The position numbers and the translations under genes are program-made. Below are positions 1-6,238 of a stretch of DNA of 6,563 nucleotides, in pieces. The DNA is from JBOGGN01 sp050744165 (lineage in GTDB: Bacteria; Actinomycetota; Acidimicrobiia; Acidimicrobiales; Palsa-688). The notes below the pieces were generated by a model that was not told the DNA's origin, made no database searches, and was given only the letters and a program-made list of their open reading frames with translations. The first letter of the stretch is position 1; every line of letters starts with the position of its first letter. The DNA is taken from contig JBOGGN010000294.1 of NCBI GenBank assembly GCA_050744165.1, positions 1-6,563 on the forward strand, given 5' to 3'.

Positions 1-437
1 AGATGCTGGCCACCGCCTGGGGGCCGGTGCGGGTATGCATGGCGGCGGCCCAGAAGTACGGCGAGGACGTGCTGCTGCCCCTGTACACCGCCCTCGGGAC
101 CCGCTTCCACAACGAGGGCAAGCCTCAGGAGCGGGCCACGATCGAGGATGCCCTAGCCGACGTCGGTCTCCCCGTGGAACTGGCCGACGCCATGGACGAC
201 GACAGTTACGACGAAGCCATCAAGACGTCCCACCACCAGGGCATGGACCAGGTCGGATACGAAGTGGGGACGCCGGTGATCAGCGTCAATGGGGTGGCCT
301 TCTTCGGACCGGTCGTGACCCCGATCCCCCGCGGCGAGGCGGCGCTGAAGCTGTGGGACGGGGTGTTGCTGGTTGCGGGGACCGACGGCTTCTACGAGTT
401 GAAGCGCACCCGGGACCGCCCGCCGATCTTCGATTAA
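1..437 (+). CDS. DsbA-family oxidoreductase, mycothiol-dependent nitroreductase (Rv2466c)-like, 3' part
   Basis: This is the C-terminal 144 residues of an open frame that enters from the left edge (first complete codon at base 3) and stops at TAA 435-437. The ATG at 3-5 is probably internal, because members of this family are about 200 residues long. Visible family features are LLPLYTALGTRFH, the cis-Pro loop GTPVISVNG, the segment AFFGPVVTPIPRG and the ending YELKRTRDRP, which resemble mycobacterial Rv2466c. Such proteins have a thioredoxin fold with a helical insertion and use mycothiol to reduce disulfides or nitro compounds in the cytoplasm. The CPWC-type active site would lie upstream of the window, so activity cannot be judged. 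The gene is convergent with the S53 peptidase gene, and a strong hairpin separates them. The family call is from remembered similarity; other DsbA-like proteins are possible. Confidence 0.82.
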   Translation, partial: MLATAWGPVRVCMAAAQKYGEDVLLPLYTALGTRFHNEGKPQERATIEDALADVGLPVELADAMDDDSYDEAIKTSHHQGMDQVGYEVGTPVISVNGVAFFGPVVTPIPRGEAALKLWDGVLLVAGTDGFYELKRTRDRPPIFD

Positions 438-445
438 AGAAGACC

Positions 446-485
446 GCGCGACATTTGAGGCGGTAGAGCGCCTTAAATGTCGCGC
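446..485. terminator. Bidirectional hairpin terminator between convergent genes
   Basis: The arms 446-462 and 469-485 form a 17-pair stem with one G-T wobble (457/474) around a 6-nt loop. It lies 8 bp after the DsbA-like stop and 13 bp beyond the peptidase stop, exactly between two convergent genes. There is no clear T-tract on either side, which is common for actinobacterial terminators. Its function as a shared terminator is inferred from strength and position. Confidence 0.8.
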
Positions 486-498
486 CGCGGCTCCAGGC

Positions 499-2268
499 TC
501 AGAAGGCGCCGATGCCGTTCGGCGTGCCCAGCCCGGTCGGTCCGTCGTAGCCGACCTCGCCAGTGCACAGGTAGGCGGGCGAACAGCCGCTCGGGCTGTT
601 GGTGCCGCTGGTCACGTCGTTCAGGTCGTTGGTGCGGCCGTAGGCATAGGACGAACCCTGGTTGGCGGTGTTGCCAGAGAGGGCGTACACCGAGCTGATG
701 ATGGGCGAGGCCACCGAGGTGCCGCCGAAAACCAGCCAGCCGCTGCTGTTCTGGTAGGCATAGCTGTCGTACACCGACACGCCCGTGTTTGGATTGGCGT
801 CGGCGGAGACGTCGGCCACTGTGCGCCCGTTGCAGCCGGGCAGGTTGAGGGCGGTCTGCCAGGCGGGCTTGGACTCGAACTGAGAGCAACCGCTGCCGGT
901 GCCCTCGGTGCCGCTTGAGCCCGAGTCGCCCCAGACGGTCTCCGACCAGCCGCGGGTGGTGCCCGGCGCCTGGGTCAGCGCCGTCCCGCCGACCGCGGTG
1001 ACATACGGCGAGGCCGCCGGGTATTCGACCCCGTAGTTGCTGTCGCCGGCACTGGCCGTGACTGCGACGCCGGGGTGGTTGTAGTACGAGTCGGCGCTGG
1101 CCTCGGTCGACCACTCACTGCCGCCGTAGCTGTTGGAGATGGCCACCGCCCCGAGGCTGGCGGCGGTGTCGACCGCCGTGCCCAGGTCGCTGAAGGCGGC
1201 CGAGTTGCCCTCGACCAGCAGGATGTGGCAGGTCGGGCAGATAGCCGAAACCATGTCGAGGTCGAGGGAGATTTCCTGGGACCAGCTGGCGTTGTTCGCA
1301 GGCAGCGCCGTCCCGCCGGTCTCGTTGACCTGACGGAAGCAGCCACTGGCGACGGTGCACGCGGGCAGCCCATACTTGCTGCGGTAGGTGGCCAGGTCGG
1401 CGGCTGCGTTGGGGTCGTTGTAGGCGTCGACGATGGCGACCGTCGACGACGGGCCGCCGGCCGATGCAGCGAACAGGTTGTAGGCGCTCTGAAGGTCACA
1501 GGGCCCGTAGCCCGAGGGCGAACTCGACGGCACCTTGAAGGCGCACGTCGGGCCCGGCGCGGTGGTGGTCGTCGTCGGCGCCACCGTGGTCGTCGTGGGC
1601 GCCACCGTCGTGGTCGTCGGCACGACCGTGGTCGTCGTGGGCGCCACCGTCGTGGTCGTCGTCGGCGCCACCGTCGTCGTGGTCGGCGCCACCGTCGTCG
1701 TCGTGGTCGACGCGGTCGTCGTCGTCACCGGCTTGGTGGTCGTCGTCACCGGCTTGGTCGTCGTCGTCACCGGCTTGGTGGTCGTCGTCACCGGCTTGGT
1801 GGTCGTCGTGGTGCTCCGCCGGGTGGTCGTGGTGGTGGAGCAGCGGAAGAAGCAAAACCGGCTGGGGTTCGCTTGTGCCTGAGAAGCATCGAGGCGGATG
1901 GCGTCACAGCTGGCCTGGCCTGGCGCCGGGGTCCCGCACACCGGGGCAGGGGTCCACACCACGTTGGCCGGGGAGTGGGCCGGGACCACCGGCGCCGGGG
2001 ATGCACCCGAGCCAGTGGAGGAGGCAGAGGCAGCAGAGGCGGCGGCGGTGCCCGTCGCGGCGCCGCCCGCAGTGGCGGCCGTGGCCGAGGCGGTGGTGGC
2101 CGAGCCGGACGCGCTCGACTTGCTGAGCGCTGTTCCCACCGCGGAACTGGAGATCCCGGCGTCGGGCGCGGCCAGGGCGCCGACCAGCAGGATCACCGAG
2201 ATGGTGGCGACACAGCAAAGGATCAAGGCGTGGACCGCGCCCCGGCGGGAGGAGGGAAAACGACCCAT
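499..2268 (-). CDS. Secreted S53 (sedolisin) family serine-carboxyl peptidase with Thr-rich linker
   Basis: The 589-residue protein is an exported endopeptidase of the sedolisin/kumamolisin family. Residues 1-34 form a signal peptide (basic start, hydrophobic 14-33, ending ALAA). Residues 35-100 are Ala/Ser/Thr-rich, 111-143 carry four cysteines, and 145-236 are TTTTKPV and VAPTTTT repeats. The catalytic domain spans about 250-589. E332 and D336 (QEISLD) and S518 (GGTSVASP) fit the Glu-Asp-Ser triad, and D409 (ASAGDS) fits the oxyanion-hole Asp. D551 (DVTSGTN) and D575 (YDGPTGLGTP) fit the calcium site. Ten cysteines in 242-568 suggest disulfides. The usual activation prodomain of about 180 residues is not recognisable. 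The ATG at 2268 gives the signal peptide; its AGG ribosome-binding match is weak and 11 nt away. Substrate and any cell-wall attachment are unknown. Confidence 0.93.
   Translation of the reverse strand: MGRFPSSRRGAVHALILCCVATISVILLVGALAAPDAGISSSAVGTALSKSSASGSATTASATAATAGGAATGTAAASAASASSTGSGASPAPVVPAHSPANVVWTPAPVCGTPAPGQASCDAIRLDASQAQANPSRFCFFRCSTTTTTRRSTTTTTKPVTTTTKPVTTTTKPVTTTTKPVTTTTASTTTTTVAPTTTTVAPTTTTTVAPTTTTVVPTTTTVAPTTTTVAPTTTTTAPGPTCAFKVPSSSPSGYGPCDLQSAYNLFAASAGGPSSTVAIVDAYNDPNAAADLATYRSKYGLPACTVASGCFRQVNETGGTALPANNASWSQEISLDLDMVSAICPTCHILLVEGNSAAFSDLGTAVDTAASLGAVAISNSYGGSEWSTEASADSYYNHPGVAVTASAGDSNYGVEYPAASPYVTAVGGTALTQAPGTTRGWSETVWGDSGSSGTEGTGSGCSQFESKPAWQTALNLPGCNGRTVADVSADANPNTGVSVYDSYAYQNSSGWLVFGGTSVASPIISSVYALSGNTANQGSSYAYGRTNDLNDVTSGTNSPSGCSPAYLCTGEVGYDGPTGLGTPNGIGAF
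1561..1836 (-). repeat. Thr-rich low-complexity linker coding repeat (TTTTKPV and VAPTTTT units)
   Basis: This stretch encodes residues 145-236 of the S53 peptidase. It has a KPV-containing block (1720-1803) followed in the protein by six V-A/V-P-T4/5 units (residues 193-236, bases 1561-1692). The coding strand is built almost wholly from ACC/ACG, GTG/GTC and GCG/GCC-type codons, so the plus strand is G/T-rich and highly repetitive. Such Thr-Pro linkers are typically extended and O-glycosylatable in secreted actinobacterial proteins. Here it would space the N-terminal cysteine-bearing segment from the catalytic domain. Confidence 0.9.
1720..1803 (-). repeat. Four tandem 21-bp direct repeats
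   Basis: Four consecutive 21-bp units start at 1720, 1741, 1762 and 1783. They are identical except for one base near the end of the second unit (g to c). Each encodes one Thr4-Lys-Pro-Val heptad. Because the unit is a multiple of three, gain or loss of copies keeps the reading frame. Near-identity of the DNA suggests recent duplication or ongoing homogenisation. Confidence 0.9.
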
Positions 2269-2687
2269 GGCGTTAACGACCTACTCGGGCCGAGTAAGGG
2301 CGCGGTAGTGACAAGGTGGTTGCCGGCACAGGGGTCTTATTCGGCCCGCCGGGTCCAAAGCTTGAAGACTTTTCGGCTCTGCCCATCCGTGGGTGGCGCG
2401 TCGCACCCCGCGCCTGATCGTCACGGCCCTGCCGGGTCCAGCCCCTATGGCGCACCATTTACCCCCGCGTCGTACTATGCCCGCCCCACCCCTGCGTGAC
2501 TCTACCGCGGCGCCGGATTTCCGCACATCGGCCCTTGTTTCGCCGCCATCGCACCCGGTTCTCCACCGTGCCGCTCAGACCCGCCCCGAAAGCCTGGCGG
2601 TGCCCATCGACGCGCCCCTCCTGTCGCTGACCTTTGGGGGCGGAGCGAGGCAATTTTCCCCAGGTGGTTTTTGCGGCCCGGTGCCGG
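2269..2687. other. 419-bp intergenic region between phosphoesterase stop and S53 peptidase start
   Basis: I find no convincing gene here: frames on both strands give Arg/Pro/Gly-rich sequence without recognisable motifs. It should hold the peptidase promoter and the 3' end of the four-gene transcript. Apart from the palindrome at 2282-2296, I see a GC-only 6-bp stem (2675-2680 with 2691-2696, 10-nt loop over the phosphoesterase stop) without a downstream T-tract, and two copies of GCCGGGTCCA at 2348-2357 and 2431-2440. AT-richer patches near 2336-2343 and 2474-2480 could contain a -10 element, but no -35/-10 pair is good enough to assign. I recognise no riboswitch. Confidence 0.6.
2282..2296. 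promoter_or_regulatory. Perfect palindrome at the S53 peptidase translation-initiation region
   Basis: TACTCGG and CCGAGTA form a perfect 7-bp inverted repeat around a single central base. It starts 13 bp upstream of the peptidase ATG at 2268. On the minus strand the distal arm runs directly into AGG (2282-2280), the only ribosome-binding-like purines near the start. It could be a repressor operator; a one-base loop is too tight for an ideal RNA hairpin, so a dimeric DNA-binding protein is the likelier reading. A second small palindrome, CGTTAACG, sits at 2271-2278. Confidence 0.5.
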
Positions 2688-4130
2688 TTACGGGCCCGGC
2701 GGCGGGATCGTTCCCGGCCCCTTGGTGGTGCACGCCAGAGCGCCCGGGGTGTCGCCCGGCGGTGCCAGTGGCGGCAGCTTGGGGAACGTGGGGTTGGCCT
2801 CGAGCAGCGCCTGCAGGTCGAGGAAGTCGGTGAGGTCGTTGGCGTTGGCGTCGCGGTAGGTGAGCGCTGGCAGGTTCCACTTGCGCTCGATCAGGCCCAG
2901 GATCGACGTGTGGTCGTAGACCAGGTGGCTGACATGGCCCGGCTTGGCGTAGGGCGAGACCACCACCGACGGGACCCGGAAGCCATAGCGGGCGAAGCCG
3001 TCGTAGCGCTGCTCGCCCTCCATGACGACGGGGGCCACGTTGTCCGGCGGCACCGCTGGCGGAGGTGGCACGTGGTCGTAGTAGCCGCCGCTCTCGTCGT
3101 AGGTGACGACGAGCATGGTGCTGCCCCAGAGGCGGGAGCCGCCCAGGGCGTTCACCACCATGGCCAGCAACGCCTCGCCCACCACGAGGTTCTGCGGGTT
3201 CTCCTGCGTCTGGGTGCTGTAGTCGGGGTCGATCAGGACCACCTCGGCCAGCTCGCCGGCGGCGGTGTCGGTGAAGAACTGTGGGAGCGGCTTCCGGTTC
3301 CGAGTACCGGTGGCGAGGTCGTTGAGGGGGTACAGCTCGGGGGTGGCGCCGGTCGGGAAGGTGGCGGAGTAGTTGGTCCAGCTGACCCCGTGGTCGTCCA
3401 GGCTGTTGAAGATGGTTCCGGCCACCGGCTTCAGGAAGGCGGCATCACCGGGCAGTCCCGGCAGGCTGGTGCTGACGTCGAACGTCAGTCCCGACGAGGT
3501 GCCCGCGATCAGGAAGCGGCGGTTGGGGTGGGTGGGGCCCAGCATCGACCCAAACCAGCGGTCGCCGATCGGGAACTCCTTGGCCAGGCTGTGGGTGAAC
3601 GGCAGGTCGTCGCCGTTCCAGTACCCCATGGCGACGGCGCCCACCATCGTGGCGCTGGCGGCGCTGACCGTGGTGCTGACGAAGCCATCGTTGGCCCCGT
3701 TGTCGTAGGCGTTGTGGCTGGCCGTCCAGTCGTTGCTCGGCGTCGACGGCAGCTGGCAGGTCGTGGGCATGTGAAAGGCGCGCTGCACGCGTCCGTCGGA
3801 GTAGGGGTTGGTGGCGGTGGGCCGGCCGTGGGAATCGAGGTTGAAGCCGTCGCCTCGACCGAGGGTCCCGAAGAGGTTGTCGAAGGAGTGGTTCTCCAGC
3901 ATCAGGATCACCACGTGCTCTATTCCGGGCAGGGTGTCGGTCGCAGGAGGCAGGTTCGGGTCCGGCCGGGAGCCCGGGTGGCGGAGGGTGCTGCGCCCCA
4001 GGGCCTGGAGGGCGGCGTTCACGCCCGACGGTGGTTGCCGCCGGGACTTGGAGCACGCCGGCAAGGCACTGAGCAGAAGCACGCCGGCCGAGCCGGTGAG
4101 GAACCTCCGGCGGCTCAGGCTCATGCTCAT
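2688..4130 (-). CDS. Tat-exported phosphoesterase (phospholipase C / acid phosphatase family), putative lipoprotein
   Basis: The 480-residue protein belongs to the phosphoesterase family (PF04185 type) of bacterial phospholipases C and AcpA-like acid phosphatases. It would hydrolyse a phosphate ester outside the membrane. Residues 6-11 (SRRRFL) match the twin-arginine motif, a hydrophobic stretch follows, and LPAC ending at C26 is a plausible lipobox. The diagnostic metal and active-site motifs are present: EHVVILMLENHSFDNLFG at 71-88 (E79, N80, D84), GPTHPNR at 198-204 (T200 is the likely nucleophile by family analogy), YDESGGYYDHVPPPP at 344-358 (D345, E346) and DHTS at 406-409. The ending is Pro/Gly-rich. 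The ATG at 4130 lies 2 nt after the stop of the thioredoxin-like gene and has no good ribosome-binding site, so translational coupling is likely; a second ATG is at 4124. Substrate (phospholipid or phosphomonoester) cannot be read from the sequence. Confidence 0.92.
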   Translation of the reverse strand: MSMSLSRRRFLTGSAGVLLLSALPACSKSRRQPPSGVNAALQALGRSTLRHPGSRPDPNLPPATDTLPGIEHVVILMLENHSFDNLFGTLGRGDGFNLDSHGRPTATNPYSDGRVQRAFHMPTTCQLPSTPSNDWTASHNAYDNGANDGFVSTTVSAASATMVGAVAMGYWNGDDLPFTHSLAKEFPIGDRWFGSMLGPTHPNRRFLIAGTSSGLTFDVSTSLPGLPGDAAFLKPVAGTIFNSLDDHGVSWTNYSATFPTGATPELYPLNDLATGTRNRKPLPQFFTDTAAGELAEVVLIDPDYSTQTQENPQNLVVGEALLAMVVNALGGSRLWGSTMLVVTYDESGGYYDHVPPPPAVPPDNVAPVVMEGEQRYDGFARYGFRVPSVVVSPYAKPGHVSHLVYDHTSILGLIERKWNLPALTYRDANANDLTDFLDLQALLEANPTFPKLPPLAPPGDTPGALACTTKGPGTIPPPGP

Positions 4131-4132
4131 GT

Positions 4133-4513
4133 TCAGCGGGGCTCGCCCGGCGCTTGGCGGGGCTCGCCAGAGGCGTCGTCGATGGCAGTCGTCAGCGCGT
4201 CGAGGGTCTGGTAACCGACGAGGCGGAGGCGTTCCTTCCCCTCGACGAACAGGACGAACGTGGGCACGGCTGTCACCCCGAACACTTCGGCGTCTTCCGG
4301 GGAGCTCTCGACGTCGGCTTGGATCACGCTCATCCGGTCGGCGTAGCGCCGCAGGATCTCCGACAGAACGGGGTGCTCGAGGCGGCAGGCCGGGGCGTCA
4401 GCGGCGGCGAACTCCAGCAACAGCACCTTGTCCTGGGCGGCGTCCTTGGCGACCAGCTCGGCCAGCTTTCCCGGCGCCGCGTGGCTGGCCTTGTGGGCGT
4501 AGCGGAAGCCCAC
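4133..4513 (-). CDS. Thioredoxin-fold protein lacking the nucleophilic cysteine (APAC in place of CGPC)
   Basis: A 126-residue protein starts at GTG 4513-4511; AAGG (4523-4520), overlapping the stop codon of the preceding AIM24 gene, sits 6 nt upstream and decides this start. The same frame stays open far upstream, but that part is antisense-like shadow over the AIM24 gene. Residues 29-112 follow the thioredoxin pattern: KVLLLEF strand, active-site turn, HPVLSEI helix, SVIQADVES strand, cis-Pro loop VTAVPTFVLF (P84) and a C-terminal GYQTLDALTTAI helix. The active-site turn reads A40-P41-A42-C43, so the first cysteine of CxxC is Ala, and the preceding Trp is Asp. Normal dithiol reductase activity is therefore not expected. 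A structural, chaperone-like or monothiol role is possible. There is no signal peptide. It lies between AIM24 and phosphoesterase genes with gaps of 8 and 2 nt. Confidence 0.87.
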   Translation of the reverse strand: MGFRYAHKASHAAPGKLAELVAKDAAQDKVLLLEFAAADAPACRLEHPVLSEILRRYADRMSVIQADVESSPEDAEVFGVTAVPTFVLFVEGKERLRLVGYQTLDALTTAIDDASGEPRQAPGEPR

Positions 4514-4524
4514 GTCGCGCCTTA
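4514..4524 (-). promoter_or_regulatory. Ribosome-binding site of the thioredoxin-like gene overlapping the AIM24 stop
   Basis: On the minus strand the AIM24 stop TAA (4524-4522) is followed by GG, giving AAGG 6 nt before the GTG at 4513. The stop codon contributes to the ribosome-binding site, which supports coupled translation. Confidence 0.6.
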
Positions 4525-5421
4525 CCAGGCGTACTCGGTGCGACCCGACGTGCTGACGAACGCCGAGCCCGGGTCCTCGAGGTGCTCGTACGCCGACTGG
4601 ATGGCTACCCGCCCGGGGCCCCAGAGGCGCAGCCACAGGTAACGGTTGCCCCACGACCGCCAGAAGGACATCCCCCCACTGCGGGGGTACTCGACGTGGA
4701 GCTGCATGGCCACCGTCGGGTCCTTGTACAGAAGGGCGGGGGGCTTGATGAGGATGGTCTCGCCCTGGCGCAAGTTGCGGATGAAGGAGTTGCCCCGCGC
4801 ATGCAGGAACAACAGGCCGGGGGTATTGGCCTGGCAGTAGAACCGGTCGATGTACCGGCCCACCGGGTAGTGCCACTCGGTGTCGTCGCCGTTGCGGGTG
4901 GTGTACCAGACACCGGTCTGGGCCCAGTCGTAGGTGACCGCCTGGGTGGCGACGAGGAAGTGGTTCTCGCGGACCTCGAGGGCGGTGCCCGGGTGCAGCG
5001 GCACGGCCACCACCTCGCCCGGATGGTCGTCGGAGAAGGCGATGTGCCCCGGCCCGACGGCCTCCAGCATGACGAGCGGGAGTCCGGCCATCATCCGGCT
5101 CCAGCCGCCCTTCATCGACTGCGTCTGGAGTTGGACGGCGGAGTCCTGCCACAACAGGACGTGGTGGCTGAAGTAGACGCTGTCACCGGAGGCCAGGTTC
5201 ATGTCGACCGTGGGCACCCAGGTGCCCGCCACCTGGGCCGAGGACTGGCCGAACTGGATGCGGGCCATGTCCTTGATCGCCGGCAGCTCCACCCAGCCTG
5301 AATCGGTGACCCGAGCCCGAATATCGACCGGAGCCCCACAGCCCGGGCAGCTGGTGGCGGAGCCGGTGCTGGTGGTGTTGCACCACCGGCAGGTATACGA
5401 CGTCGGTCCCTGCGTGCTCAC
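4522..5421 (-). CDS. AIM24-family protein with N-terminal zinc ribbon (paralogue 1)
   Basis: The protein has 299 residues and starts at GTG 5421-5419, with GGAG (5432-5429) 7 nt upstream. Residues 11-28 hold CRWC and CPGC (C11, C14, C25, C28), a compact four-cysteine zinc ribbon. About 40-282 is an AIM24 (DUF124/TIGR00266-like) all-beta domain, recognised by HHVLLW (86-91), AGLP, PLHPG, VRENHFL (150-156), GETILIKPP (220-228), LYKDPTV and GPGRVAIQS (268-276). It has a longer mid-domain loop (about 165-190) than its neighbour and an extra tail of about 19 residues. No signal peptide or membrane segment is visible, so it should be cytoplasmic. The biochemical role of bacterial AIM24 proteins is not established. 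It sits 4 nt downstream of its paralogue and 8 nt upstream of the thioredoxin-like gene, inside one probable operon. Confidence 0.88.
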   Translation of the reverse strand: MSTQGPTSYTCRWCNTTSTGSATSCPGCGAPVDIRARVTDSGWVELPAIKDMARIQFGQSSAQVAGTWVPTVDMNLASGDSVYFSHHVLLWQDSAVQLQTQSMKGGWSRMMAGLPLVMLEAVGPGHIAFSDDHPGEVVAVPLHPGTALEVRENHFLVATQAVTYDWAQTGVWYTTRNGDDTEWHYPVGRYIDRFYCQANTPGLLFLHARGNSFIRNLRQGETILIKPPALLYKDPTVAMQLHVEYPRSGGMSFWRSWGNRYLWLRLWGPGRVAIQSAYEHLEDPGSAFVSTSGRTEYAW

Positions 5422-5432
5422 CGGGCTACTCC
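5422..5432 (-). promoter_or_regulatory. Ribosome-binding site of AIM24 paralogue 1 spanning the upstream stop
   Basis: GGAG at 5432-5429 is made by the last codons of the upstream AIM24 gene. It lies 7 nt before the GTG start at 5421, with the TAG stop (5428-5426) between them. This supports the GTG start and coupled translation of the two paralogues. Confidence 0.65.
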
Positions 5433-6238
5433 GAGCCGTGGTGGACGTACATGGACTGGATGCCCACCCGGCCGGGGCCGGTCATGCGGGCCAGGTACAT
5501 GTTGGTGTGGCCGATGATCCCGCTCTTCAGCTTGATCTGGTCGGTGTCCATAGTCACCGACGAGTCCTTGTACAGGAACGAGCCGGGCTCCAGGAGGATC
5601 GTTTCACCTGGCTGGAGCACCCGCTCGAAGACGTTGCCGTAGCCGTGCAGGACGAGGAGGCCGGGCACCTGGTTGGTCACGAAGCGGTCCATGTACATCC
5701 CCTGGCCGCCGTGGAGGATGTTGCGCAGGCCCTGGATGCGCTCGAAGGAGTAGCTGATGGTGTGCGACGACAGGAGGAAGGCGTGTTCCCGGACGTCCAC
5801 CTCCATCGAGGGGTGCAGCGGCAGGACAACCAGCTCCCCGCTGGCGTCTCGGGAGAAGGCCACCCGGCCCGGACCGTTGGCCACCGTGACCACGAAGGGC
5901 ATGCCGGCCAGGGCCCGCTTAGTGCCGCCCGGAAGCTGCATGACCGACATGCCCACCGATTCCTCTTTCCACAGGAGGACGTGGTGCTCGAAGAAGATGG
6001 CATCGCCCTGGCCGAGGTTGATTTCGGCGACGGGAACGACCTCGCCTTCCACCTGGCAGGTGCTCGTCCCGAAATGGAACTCGGTCATGTCTCGCAGGCG
6101 GGGCGCCTCCCGCCAGCCGGAGTCGCTAACCAGGTTGCGGGCGTCGAGGGGGGCGCCGCAGGTCTCGCAGGCACGGGAACCCATGGCGCTTTGGCTGTGG
6201 CACCACTGACATTCGATTCGCTGGGATACGTCCGTCAT
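5426..6238 (-). CDS. AIM24-family protein with N-terminal zinc ribbon (paralogue 2, first gene of operon)
   Basis: I place the start at ATG 6238-6236 (270 residues). A strong purine ribosome-binding site (GAGAGGG, 6248-6242) lies just upstream, the zinc ribbon begins at residue 10, and the frame further upstream overlaps the divergent fabD-like gene. C10, C13 (CQWC), C24 and C27 (CETC) form the ribbon. The AIM24 domain spans about 38-267 with HHVLLW (85-90), AGMPFVV, AFSRD, PLHPS, VREHAFL, GETILLEPG (211-219), LYKDSSV and GPGRVGIQS (254-262). The two neighbours share the VxDSGW junction and most of these motifs, so they arose by duplication, although the intervening sequence has diverged. The protein has no export signal. 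As the promoter-proximal gene it probably leads a four-gene transcript. Its function is unknown; a scaffold or membrane-associated role is only a guess. Confidence 0.88.
   Translation of the reverse strand: MTDVSQRIECQWCHSQSAMGSRACETCGAPLDARNLVSDSGWREAPRLRDMTEFHFGTSTCQVEGEVVPVAEINLGQGDAIFFEHHVLLWKEESVGMSVMQLPGGTKRALAGMPFVVTVANGPGRVAFSRDASGELVVLPLHPSMEVDVREHAFLLSSHTISYSFERIQGLRNILHGGQGMYMDRFVTNQVPGLLVLHGYGNVFERVLQPGETILLEPGSFLYKDSSVTMDTDQIKLKSGIIGHTNMYLARMTGPGRVGIQSMYVHHGSE

Noticed and set aside
1720..1803. Short regular repeats considered as a CRISPR array
   Set aside because: The 21-bp units are contiguous without spacers and encode in-frame Thr-Lys-Pro-Val heptads.
1535..1882. Plus-strand poly-valine frame that looks like a membrane protein
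   Set aside because: It is only the complement of the Thr-rich linker codons of the peptidase.
1075..2499. Long plus-strand open frame (474 codons) opposite the S53 peptidase
   Set aside because: It is Arg/Gly-rich without motifs and antisense to a gene with a complete catalytic site; high GC content keeps such frames open.
2675..2696. GC hairpin at the phosphoesterase stop as a terminator
   Set aside because: The stem is only 6 bp, the loop covers the stop codon and it is followed by A's rather than T's in the direction of transcription.
2634..4214. Long plus-strand open frame (526 codons) opposite the phosphoesterase
   Set aside because: Its Val/Gly/His/Arg-rich composition mirrors the antisense of a clear phosphoesterase gene and no domain is visible.
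4514..5152. N-terminal extension of the thioredoxin-like frame up to an ATG at 5152
   Set aside because: This part is out of frame inside the AIM24 gene and is Arg/Pro/His-rich; the GTG at 4513 with AAGG upstream fits the thioredoxin fold.
3808..5301. Plus-strand open frame (497 codons) crossing three minus-strand genes
   Set aside because: It spans the junctions of phosphoesterase, thioredoxin-like and AIM24 genes, each supported by motifs on the other strand.
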